Source: Vermamoeba vermiformis (taxonomy: Eukaryota > Tubulinea > Echinamoebida). From it: 64,000 bases of DNA. The number at the start of each line of letters is the position of its first letter. Positions within the stretch are counted from its first letter, which is position 1. The notes below the pieces were generated by a model, which did not search any database, was not told the origin of the DNA, and saw only the letters and a list, made by a program, of their open reading frames with translations. The stretch lies in the NCBI GenBank assembly GCA_045837725.1, contig JBEWZL010000053.1, forward strand, positions 62,001 to 126,000, written 5' to 3'. Position numbers and translations under genes: made by a program. This document shows positions 9,160 through 19,065 of the stretch, piece after piece.

Positions 9160-11666
9160 TTACTGCTCGACGTTCATTCGTTCGCGGATCTTGACCGTCA
9201 AAAACAAGTGCACCTTCTTATTGAAATACTTCGATAAATCTTCACGCGCTTCTTGTGATATCGCTGCAATAACAGAGGCACCAGATCCAACGAGAATTCG
9301 CTGCGAAAAAGTAAGTCAGATCTGGGATGCAAAAAAAATAAGGCAAAATAGTACTAAGGAGATTAAAAAGCAAAAAAGATAAGAGCACAACACCTCCGAT
9401 TCCCAGGTAGTCTCCTGCCCCAGTACTAAGAAGGCCTGAACAAGCTTAACTTCGCTGATCGGACGGGAAGCGGTGCATTCTTGTTAGTGTGGTCGTGCCC
9501 GAGACGCTTTGCAACGTCATACTCGGGTCACTACTTACAGGCCTAACAAAAATGCACGCACTTCACATCCGTAATGATTGATCTAATTATATTGGTTTGA
9601 GTGCAATACTAACCTTATGAGCATTCTTCGTAACAAAAATGACTTGATCGATGCGCAAATCTCCGTTCTTGCACGGCGTAAATCCGACGTTTTCTTGTCT
9701 AGTCTGGTACGGAATTTCTTTGTTGGTTCGCTTGAAAATTTTTTCACGGACAATTTCTTCGATGATTTGCAAATCAGCCAAAGATGATTTCTAGAAATAT
9801 ATAGTTAGTAAAATAGACTTATTTAAATGCCCAAATCTTACGTATTCTTTCGGGAAGAGCCATTCACGAGGTTCGGCCTTTGTCATCAAATATTCCTAAA
9901 AAGGAAATCAGATCGAGATCTGCGCTTGATTTCGTGTTAATAGCGTACCTTTAACTCCTCAGTATTCTTTCCGTTCTTAGCTGAGACTAAAAATATCCTC
10001 TTGAAGATTGTATGCAAATTGGGGAACCTGTGTTCAAATCGACCGACAATTCTGGCTCTATCGTCTGCGTCATCTGCCAAATCAACCTAAAAACATAATT
10101 TCCTAAGTATAATATATTTTACTAAATTATGTAGAATTTTTGCGTTCGGGGTAGAAAAATTTTGATCGAGGGTTAGGGTTTGAAAATTGAAATTCCTTTA
10201 GCCTACCTTATTTAACACTAATATATAATCCAACGGTACTGGCTCGACATCTTCATGCTCTACAAGTGGTTCATAATCTTGATCTTCCTCAGGCAACTCG
10301 TCATCGCCGATCTCGATCTCAACGGATTTGATCAGATCTGCTTCCATCTCTTTTTTGGATTTTTTCTTCGAATTCATTTTCTGTTTCATTTCTTTTAATA
10401 ATTTTTCTTGCTCGATTTTTTCAGCCTCTTTGTTCTTTCTGTACTCTTCTAAATCCTTTTGAAATTGTTTTTGTCTTCTTTCAATACCGACAATAATATT
10501 CTGCAAATCAATATCGATTGTTTTAACCGCATCTACCACGAGCATAACTACATAAATAGCAAATTAATAAATTTTCTTTCAAGGTAGATCCGGATCGACT
10601 TACCGAAGTCGCACTCATCAGTAGCGTTCCAAGCCGCAGTTACAATTTGGGAGTTAATCCTAATGCATATTTAACATCTTTTGCATAATAAAATTGATAA
10701 ATTGAACGCGCTTACTTTTTTCTCATTCGTGTGCTAACGATTCCAGGAGTATCGGTAAAAATCTTCAAGAGACGTTAGAACTACCAATTAATTATTATAC
10801 TACCATAACTTACGAGTTGTGTGTCACCAGTAGTTGCAATACCATATAAATTTGTTCGCGTAGTTTGTGCTTTTGGAGAAACAGCCGTGATCTAAAAATT
10901 ATTTCAAATATTAGTCGCTTCCCTTCAAAAATAGTACTAGCGCAATGATATTAATTACATATTACTTTTATATTACGAAACATATTACGTACTTTGGCTC
11001 CAACAATTCTGTTCACGAGGGTTGACTTTCCCGCATTTGGAGCACCAATAACGGCAATATTTAAGGACTTGGGATTCTCAGGCTGTTCTGGGGATTTCAC
11101 TGGAAGCATTTTTTGATTGATTCCTATTTAAAAATATGTTTAGAAGGGCTCCTGTCTGGATGAGGATCGCGATCCAAAAAACGCGTGAAAATAATTCACC
11201 AAAATTTAAATAAAATATTACACTCCCATATTTATCGTTAATGATTATTCAGTAATTGAATAGCGTCGTATGAATACGAATTAGAATTACCTGCTTCTTT
11301 TATTTGCCAGCTCAACGGCGATCGCATAAATTTTCTTCGTTCTTTTTCTTCCTTTTGTCGCTTCTTTTGCAATTCTTCCTCCATTAGTCTAATTTTCTCG
11401 GCCTCTTCAGCTTTTTTCGCCTCCTCGGACTTTGGGAAAACATATTTTTTCATGATCGAATAAGATCTTGACGTTCGTAAACGTAGTTGATTATTTCTGG
11501 TTGCGTGATATATAGAAAAAATTCCAGTATTATTCCTGACTATAAATAAAAATATTTAATAAACATGGAGTGAACTCAGATCGTTCCGTCTGTACTTACC
11601 TGCAGGACTCACAGATCGCGCGCAGGCTCGCGTACAATAAATCAAGTATTTACACAACGTCGCCAT
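9160..11666 (-). CDS. ERAL1: ERA-like GTPase, probably mitochondrial (ERAL1)
   Basis: Exons (minus, 5' to 3'): 11600-11666, 11291-11539, 10993-11123, 10814-10891, 10716-10762, 10604-10659, 10207-10547, 9949-10086, 9842-9895, 9614-9790, 9160-9300 (TAA). Visible motifs: G1 GAPNAGKST, switch I SPKAQTTR, G3 DTPGI, G4 NKVD, G5 SAKNGKN, then a C-terminal KH domain (EIVREKIF ... VGSGASVIAAIS ... FNKKVHLFLTVKIRE). This order is that of ERA, which binds the 3' end of small-subunit rRNA and helps assemble the ribosome. The first two exons give an Arg/Ser/Tyr-rich, acid-poor N-terminus suited to mitochondrial import, as in animal ERAL1. A Lys/Glu-rich coiled insertion lies between G3 and G4 (10280-10500). 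Intron 9301-9613 is about five times the usual size because it contains a 5S rRNA gene. Confidence 0.93.
9383..9500 (-). rRNA. 5S ribosomal RNA, nested in an ERAL1 intron
   Basis: Read on the minus strand, a 118-base sequence begins GGGCACGACCAC and ends GGTGTTGTGCTC. The ends pair with each other (helix I). The internal control region is clear: GATCAGCGAAGTTAAGC followed by TTGTTCAGG, then AGTACTGGGG and GGAGACTACCTGGGAATC, all standard eukaryotic 5S signatures (box A, intermediate element, box C). A T6 run, the usual RNA polymerase III stop, follows about five bases after the 3' end. The gene is in the same direction as its host gene and lies wholly inside intron 9301-9613. Confidence 0.95.
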
Positions 11667-11794
11667 TGCACTCCTTTTCGAATATAAAAATGATTGGCGT
11701 AGTTTTATTTTGAAATTTTTATTTTATTGTCACAACATTAACAACGACACTGCAGTGCCAAATAAATACTATATTATATATTATAACAGCGCTG

Positions 11795-14116
11795 TTAAGT
11801 CGCTTTTACATCTCCGATCTGAGTAGGTTGCAAAAAGTTATGAACATAGTGATGACCGGCAGTTTCAGGCTTAGATAAAATCAATATCAAATACTTTTCC
11901 AATTCTTGTAACATTTGATCCTTTTCTTTTTTCTTCTTCACGCTTCCTTCATTCGGACCCAACGCTCCTTTCTTCTTTAATCGTTTATCTAACTCTTCAA
12001 ACTGTGCAACTCTGCAAACAAACCATTAGTTAAACATGCTATAGTAATAAATAAATCGTATTAAATATCCTAACAACGGTCAGGATGAGATCGGCATCCG
12101 GATCGGATTTAAAAAAAAAGATTCGGGCTTACCTCCTGAAAACAGCCCAATTCTTGCCTCCTTGCGCAACAGCGATTTTATACAATGTAACTTTCTTGCT
12201 CGTATCAATAGCGTCTGCTCGGTCTTCGTATGAGATGATCGTTGCTTGGTACATACTTCCGTCATAGTTAGTAGACTCGGCTAAAATAGTATTGAGTGAC
12301 ATTCGGTTCTATAATGATAAGACCGTCAGCTACTATACATATTGCTATATTAAGAACCGTTTAAATACTCACGTCTTTGTTTTTGATGCCCGGAGGAGGT
12401 GGTGGCACGTTGACTTTCTGGATCGGCTTCACAGCTGGTTGTTTGCCGAAACTGCTGCCCGTCAGCACGACTTCACCTTCCTTTTTAGGAATAAGTTCTT
12501 CTTTCGTCTTTGAAGGCGCAGGAGGCGGTGTTTGTTTTGAGGGCGGTGGTGGCGGTGCAGTATTGACAGTGGTTGTAGGAGCGGCTGTCGGTCGTGTCGG
12601 AGGTGGCGGCGTTGTGTTATTGACAGCTGGAGTGACCGCGGGACGTGTCGGAGGTGAAGGCGTTACGTAGTTATTGGTGGAAGGCGTTGAGATCGGTGAA
12701 GCGTTACGCGGTGAAGTGCTCATCTGCGGCGAAGTGCCAGGTGAAGGCTCGTTGTAGTTCTTTTGAATGTGCTCGAGAATTCGATTCGTCGTCACGTCTT
12801 TGTTGCCTGAGCTCGACGAAGGACTAGTTGAGAGCGGCTTCGGAGATTTCGGTGATTCAGACGCGGGTGTTGACGTCTTTGCCGGAGCGTTTTTATCAAT
12901 GAGCCAACCTCCGCCGACGAGCTTAGCCTTCAATTTATCTTTCAAACTCTTTTTCTTCTTTTCTTCTTTCGCTGGTTGTGGCGGTGCAGCAGGAATTGCA
13001 AATTGACTCGGCGAACTATTGTACACTGGCGATGATGCTTGTGGTGCGGTACTATAACTGCTAGTAGTTGTATTGATAGGTGTTGGTGCTGATCGTGGGG
13101 GTGACCAAGGTTGCGGGGCTGAAACTTCGACTGTTTGTGTTTGTTGTTGATTCCAGCCATTGCTAGCGCCATTATTGCCTCGCGGTGATGTTTTTAATCC
13201 GTCATTTGAGGTATTTAAAGCTGGCCTTCCTGGAATTGGTGGTGGGGGAGCGGCTCCTAAAAAATGAATAATTAATATATAATGCTTGAAAAAAAGCATT
13301 AAAATATATTCCAGTAATATTATTTACAAATTTGGTATAATTAAGTCGCTGAAATTGGTTTTTGGACGCATCACGGAGCGACAAGTTCGAGGTTGAAATT
13401 TTGTACGAAAAAACGTAACGAATTAAAATTATAATTAAATAACTGATTGATCAGCCATATTAACTTACTTCGCTTAGGTAAACCTGGAGCGGGTCCTGAA
13501 TCGACTCCTCCGCTGTTAGCAAGGCCAGGTCTGGGTTCGCCACAAGCAGGGCAGAATTTCGCATTAGGAAGGTACACTTGACCGCATGAGCATGCGTTAG
13601 CGGGTGCCGCGGCTAATAACAATAATAAATCGTTAATAATACATTAATGGAGCTTATTTATTGAGCAATGGTTAATAAAAGAGAATTGAATTTTCTTGAA
13701 GGATTTTAAGCTAATTTTTTCCTTAAAATCATTATATTATTTTAATTACGTACCAACTGTATTCTTTTCTCCGCAATGTACGCAGAATTTCCAATCAGGC
13801 TTATCGTTTTTTCCTCCACATCCACCGCAGAAATTATTGCCTGAATTAAATGATTAAATCCATGCAGTAAATACTAATAAATTATAAATATTATTTTGCT
13901 GTCCGATAAATCGATTCGGACTTATCAGATATAAACGTCAAACTACTCGAAATTTCTAGCCCAGTGATTTAGATGCGGAACATGGAGGTGTACTCCGCTG
14001 ATATAGCTTGCGGTTATAAATATGAATATTATTAACATACCGTTTCCTTTGCTAGTGCCGCATTCCGCACAAAATTGGCCGACGACTTCGACACCACAGT
14101 TTTTGCAGTACGCCAT
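11795..14116 (-). CDS. Zinc-ribbon / proline-rich / PX-like protein
   Basis: Exons (minus): 14041-14116, 13754-13840, 13469-13612, 12373-13256, 12133-12308, 11795-12011 (TAA), all in phase. The first three exons each carry one zinc-ribbon or Ran-binding-like CxxC pair set: CKNCGVEVVGQFCAECG; FCGGCGGKNDKPDWKFCVHCG; CSCGQVYLPNAKFCPACG. Exon 4 is low complexity, with repeated PPPPP, TRPA and SP motifs that could bind SH3, WW or profilin. The last two exons resemble a PX domain (VTLYKIAVAQGGKNWAVFRR, then FEELDKRLKKK ... LQELEKYLILIL); PX domains bind phosphoinositides on endosomes. The canonical proline loop of PX is not obvious, so that call is tentative. One zinc ribbon per exon suggests growth by exon duplication. 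Confidence 0.65.
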
Positions 14117-14717
14117 CTGGATGTGCTTGCAGTCTGAAAATAATACGCATAAATTAGTTACTTATGACTTTTTTAATTATTGATAAATAAAAATTATACA
14201 GAGGGAAATGTGTAACGTGGACAGATTTGATCTGAATTGGGAAAGCAATTTAAATGTAAAATTCGCGCAGAAAATATCATAAAGAATTTGGCAATATCCT
14301 ATACTATTTAAATATACTCAAGCTAGTAATAAAAAGGGTTCCCTTTTGGTGCGGGGGCTGCATCCGCTTTTCATTAATTAATTAACGACGCGACTACATC
14401 GATATTTAAATTTGATAATTATCCTAACGATTAAGCATAACAATGTGTATCAATATGAGTGACAATGGTCAATTCCAATACTTTACCTACGAACAGCTAG
14501 TCTTCGAAATTTACACGAGGCGTCAGATGCACACAGGATCCGCTTGATTTATGTGCGTCAATCGATAAAATATAAATACAGTGAAAATGTTGCAGTTTTC
14601 GAAAATTATCTCGCAGTTTTCACGAACCAGAGCACAACGAGGGCGATCAGGTAACCCTGGGATTAAAAATAAAATCTTTTCGACAACTGTCAATCCCGCT
14701 TTATTACGTTTGATAAC
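14117..14717. promoter_or_regulatory. Divergent intergenic region between the PX-like gene and HDDC3
   Basis: About 600 AT-rich bases between two genes transcribed away from each other, so it must hold both promoters. The only notable feature is a G-rich patch (GTGCGGGGGCTGCATCCGC) at 14359-14377. No gene, tRNA or repeat was recognised. Confidence 0.4.
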
Positions 14718-15664
14718 ATGGCCGATACACAACAATTAGCAGCTTTAATTAAAGCGTGCGACTTCGCTGCCAAGAAGCATCGCAGTCAAAAGCGCAAAGA
14801 TGGATTAGGTAAGAAAAGTGAAATCTGAGCAAACTTTATTAATAAGAGGGTAGGAACTCCTTATATTAACCATCCACTGGGCGTTGCAAACATGATTGCC
14901 CAAATTGGCGGCGTTAGCGAGCTGGATGTGCTTCAGGCTGCCGTTTTACACGAGTAAGCAAACAAAAATATTTTAAATAAATTTAGAAAATTACCTGCGT
15001 TATATTATATATATTTCTTTTACCGTATAATGTAATCAAGTCTAATTTGGCGGAATAAATGGATCACAAACTGAAATTTTTTCTTCGCAGCACTGTAGAA
15101 GACACAGGAACTCTTCCCGAAGAGATCGAAAAGGAATTTGGTGCTAATATTCGCTCGATAGTGGCCGAGGTATCCGACGATAAGTCCCTATCAAAAGTAG
15201 AACGCAAAAAGCACCAGGTTGAGGCTGCATCTCACAAAAGCCGCCAAGCCAAACTCGTTAAACTCGGCGACAAGCTATACAACTGCCGCGACTTATTAAG
15301 TACTCCGCCACCCGATTGGTAAGCATTATCTAAGTACTACACGAGCAAATTTTTTTGTCGAAGTACCGATGAGATTCACTACAAAAACACCCGTCCGCGA
15401 CTTCACCTGAAATCAATGCTACATATATGTTACTTATACTGACTTATATCCTTTAGGCCCCTTGAACAAATTCAAGGATACTTTGTTTGGTCTAAGGCGG
15501 TCATTAACCAAATCCGAGGCACTAACAAAGGTCTCGAGGACGCTCTAGACCAAGTCTTCGCATCAAGTTTTACTTGGAATGGCAACAAGTACCCGTGTGT
15601 ACCTGAAGGCGATTTACAACAGCATCTTGAAAAGTACTACAGTGCGATCGAAGGCAAAAAATAG
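14718..15664 (+). CDS. HDDC3: HDDC3 / MESH1-type ppGpp (and NADPH) phosphohydrolase
   Basis: Exons 14718-14808, 14854-14953, 15091-15318, 15457-15664 (TAG), all in phase, about 208 residues. This is close to the roughly 180 residues of animal MESH1. The HD-domain metal site is intact: KHRSQKRKDGLGTPYINHP, then AVLHDTVEDTG, then KLVKLGDKLYNCRDL. This is the stand-alone hydrolase of the RelA/SpoT family. Animal MESH1 removes pyrophosphate from ppGpp in vitro and also acts as an NADPH phosphatase. No synthetase partner is visible in this window. The end ACSAIEGKK-like tail is normal for the family. Confidence 0.95.
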
Positions 15665-15885
15665 AGAGCTCTAGAGCGGTTGTAATTTGTCTATATTATT
15701 GTAAGTATAGATACATTGTTTTTTTTTTAAATAAACAAAATTATGCTCATAAATAATCCGTTCGGTTAAGAAAAGATCATTACGAAAAAAGCCGTTACGT
15801 GTACAATTTTTTTATACACATCTGAAATTTAACCACAACTCGATATTAACAAACTTTACTTTGGCAATAGTACATAGATCAGATA

Positions 15886-18435
15886 ATGACTACAAAACAC
15901 AACGCAAGTAAGTCCCAAACTTGCTCACATTTGGAATTCCACCTGAAGATTAATTTAACTTACCACAAAAATTCCAAAAAAAGTACTAATTTATCTCATA
16001 TACGCAGGTGATTATTACAAGTCGCTGTTGGACTTCAGTTCATTTTTCAACAACCCGAGTTTTTGCGATCTCGTGGTTCACACCTCCAAAGATCCTTCAG
16101 CAGCAAAAATATTCTGCCATAAATTCGTAATTAAAGCCGTGGGTCCAAATTTATACGAAGCGTTGATGCAGAACAAAATTGAATCTGAAGCGGATGTGGA
16201 TCATGTTTTGATTGTGCCAGAGTTACAAAACAAAGATGAAGCAGCGAAGTTGTTCTTCAACATCATATACGATGATTCTATAGTCGAGAAAACCATTGAA
16301 GCTCAATTGGTCGAGCTAAACGAAACTTTTAAGGTACGTGATCTCGTCTTGGAAATTAAATTTGTTAATTTGCCTACTTTTAGATATATTCCATGTGGGA
16401 TCTAAGCAGAGCAGTACAAACAAAAAGCAGACTCGCTAAGAGTCCTTTCGGCGAGGCCATTAGAAAATCTCACTCCGAAATTGAATTGTGCCAACGACTT
16501 GAGCGATTTTACGATTTATTTGGATCAAGAAAAGAAGTCATTTTTAAAAACTCATCGAATCATTCTGCAAAAAGGTAATTACTATAATACCCTATTTATT
16601 AACTAATCAGATAACCAGCGTCAATGTATTACTCTGGCTTTTTCAATTCCGGCATGAAAGAATCGAATTCTCGCGAGTCGATTATATCGTTAGACGCCGA
16701 TATTAAGCACGAAGAATTTTGCCAATTAATGCAAAAGTTAATGGAATTCGCTTATTCGGGTAAGTAACAGAAAAAAATCCTTCATTGCCAAAAAAGGAAA
16801 TTGACCAGATCTGTTTCAGAATCTCCCATCACTCAAGATACATTTGAGAATATGACGCCAGACGTTCTATTCGGAGTATCAATGCTTGCAACAAAGTACC
16901 TTTTCAACGGCATCCAGCAGCAGTTCGCAGCGTTCATTGAATCGACGAAAGAGTACCCTGAATACATTCTACCGGCCATTAAATACAATGATGCGAATGC
17001 TATGGTCATTGCTACTGAAGCGTTGTTGCGCAACATCACCGAGATCAAGGTAAGCATTACAAAATTGCAGATCCCAATTACCTACTTTCCATAAACCTTG
17101 ATTTTTTGTCTGATTAAGTGCTAATCACGTGATTTTTATAGTTTGAAATGATTCCCGTTGATTTTCTGCAAAACGTCAGAGTGGGTGAGGGCGGCAATAT
17201 TTTCCACGCAATTTTGTCGCACAAGATGCAAGGAACTTTGTCGCCGCTACATCAAGTTCAAACTTTGCTAAAGATGGTAAGGATGTCACGTGTCAAATAT
17301 AGTCGTTCCGATGTACTAATTAGGAAATCCTTGTTCATTTCGTAGTTCGGTGAAAACTCTCCAATTACGTTGACGACGAAAGACGATGAAGGAAACAACT
17401 GCCTGCACTTCATTTGCAAGAATTCTCCAAACTTATTCTCCGAGGTCGTGGATCTGATGATCGCTCAAAAAGTGGATCTGAACGACCAAAACAACGAAGG
17501 CGACACCGCTTTGAATGTAAGCCATATTCTGATATACAATACTATAGGTTAATTTACTAATCAACTTTAAATGTAGTTGGCTTTGAAGAGCTTGTACGGC
17601 AATGAAACTGCTTCACCAGCTTTTCACGTTGGAAAACTTTCCAACACCGTGACGCAAGCGCCATTGACCGTAGTTGACAAGTTAATAGGCGCAAGTGCAA
17701 AGGTATATATAGACTATACTATATAGTATAGTGCCATCGATCGATTCTAACTTAAATTTGAATTTTAGGTGGATCTCGAAACCGATCAACATTTGCAGCT
17801 ATTTTTAGCTCACATGTGCCACTTCGAAAATGGTCGAAGTTATGCAGTGTGGAAAATAATTGAAGGATTGTTGGACACAGTGTCAAAAGAACGAGTGACA
17901 AAGTGCATTTCACGACGAGACGTTATGACCTGTTTGGCCAATGCATTCACTAGACCCATTGAGTATCTCTTCCGCAAGCTCAAAATTGAAATTTCAATCG
18001 AAGTCAAGCAGAGCTCTAAGACGAAGAAAGAAAAATTGATCCAAGTCAAATCCATTGATCTGGAGAAAATTGAAATCAGAGAGGTAATAACGATATCCGT
18101 CATTATTATAATACCTGCATTCTAACTGATAGTTATTAATAGAACATCTATGAACTTGCCAAGATGAAAGTGACCCGTAAAACCGAGATCACAAATCCGC
18201 ACCACAATTGGGAAGCATTTGAAGGGTTTGACGTCAGACGTTGGAATTCGTAAGTCTCGGTTTAAGGCTTATTATATAATTATATTGCTAATTAGCACCT
18301 ATTATAGATAATATGTACTTCGAGCCTAACGAAGATGCGCACACGCTCATTGCTGGACTGGTGTATCATGTCGCGGGAGCAAAACAAGTGCAAGAAACAA
18401 AGACTAACAAATCTCCGCTCAAATTTTGGAAATAA
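15886..18435 (+). CDS. Double BTB / ankyrin-repeat protein, with a +1 frame change near the C-terminus
   Basis: Exons 15886-15907, 16008-16333, 16412-16574, 16619-16759, 16820-17049, 17142-17276, 17346-17516, 17577-17702, 17769-18083, 18143-18249, 18308-18435. The acceptor at 16411 (GCAGAG) rather than the nearer TTTTAG at 16383 is chosen because only it keeps the frame. The first BTB reads FCDLVVHTSKDP ... KFVIKAVGPNLYEAL; the second reads LSDFTIYLDQEKKSF, HRIILQKASMYYSGFF, GMKES, FCQLMQKLMEFAYSG. Ankyrin-type repeats follow (DDEGNNCLHFICKNSP; DLNDQNNEGDTALNLALK). BTB proteins of this kind usually act as cullin-3 adaptors. In exon 10 the frame must move +1 between about 18172 and 18190: the second frame reads GKHLKGLTSDVGIHNMYFEP and continues into the last exon, whereas the first frame stops at the junction. 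Confidence 0.7.
17713..17732. repeat. 20-base perfect palindrome in an intron
   Basis: ACTATACTATATAGTATAGT is its own reverse complement. It lies just inside intron 17703-17768 of the BTB gene and could form a hairpin in the transcript near the donor site. Confidence 0.85.
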
Positions 18436-18555
18436 AAGTGCTTGTAGTGTTTAGTATGATATGCAAGACTGGTCTTTAAATTATTCGGTTAAAATAAAAA
18501 GATTTACACGACGTTATTTTTTTATTTTCGAATTACAGAAGGATAATTGATAGTC

Positions 18556-18786
18556 ATGGAAAAGAAACTGAATAGAATTATTCAAAAACATCAAGACTCG
18601 GAGGAAATCCCTCCCCAGCTGCTACACGATCTAGATTCGCGGCCTTTGCCTGACATACTCGACAATTACAAACTAGAAGAAGAATTTACTCGCCCGGTAT
18701 TTAAAAAGAGAAATAATTCCAAAACCATTCCTCTACTTATAGTTGTAGTGATATTGGGCTTGATTATTGCCAGAATTTTGATGTAA
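18556..18786 (+). CDS. Small tail-anchored membrane protein
   Basis: A single open frame of 76 codons without introns, ending ATG TAA and followed by AATAAA. The start chosen is the first ATG (MEKKLNRIIQKHQD). The protein is charged for about 55 residues and then has one hydrophobic helix at the very C-terminus (TIPLLIVVVILGLIIARILM), the layout of tail-anchored proteins of the ER or mitochondrial outer membrane. No family recognised; it is short for a SNARE and lacks visible SNARE heptads. It converges with the receptor kinase gene 280 bases downstream. Confidence 0.55.
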   Translation: MEKKLNRIIQKHQDSEEIPPQLLHDLDSRPLPDILDNYKLEEEFTRPVFKKRNNSKTIPLLIVVVILGLIIARILM

Positions 18787-19065
18787 AATAAATAAAAAAT
18801 TCAAGAACGTGAAAAAATAGACGAACCTACTCGCTTTCCTAACTCGAACGAGATTTTTGTACAATATGAATTAAAGTATAACCCCCCCCAAACGCCAGAA
18901 GACGCTCCCTGAAGCGCGCCGAGCCGCATAATAAGTCAAAAACGAAGACGCGATTGAAAATAACGTTTAAACGTTTACGGGGGATTTGAGCCCGGTTAAC
19001 AATAAAAATAAATTATTTATATTTTATTGAAATTTAGGATTTAAGATCTGACCACTAATCTTCTG
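18787..19065. other. Convergent 3' intergenic region
   Basis: Separates two convergent genes. It contains a C8 run (18882-18889) and a short GC-rich patch to about 18925. Nothing else recognised. Confidence 0.4.

Noticed and set aside
18143-18307. Non-consensus donor (GTTGGA) to mend the BTB frame
   Set aside because: A strong GTAAGT donor sits at 18250, and the second frame already reads as protein upstream of it, so the frame changes within the exon.
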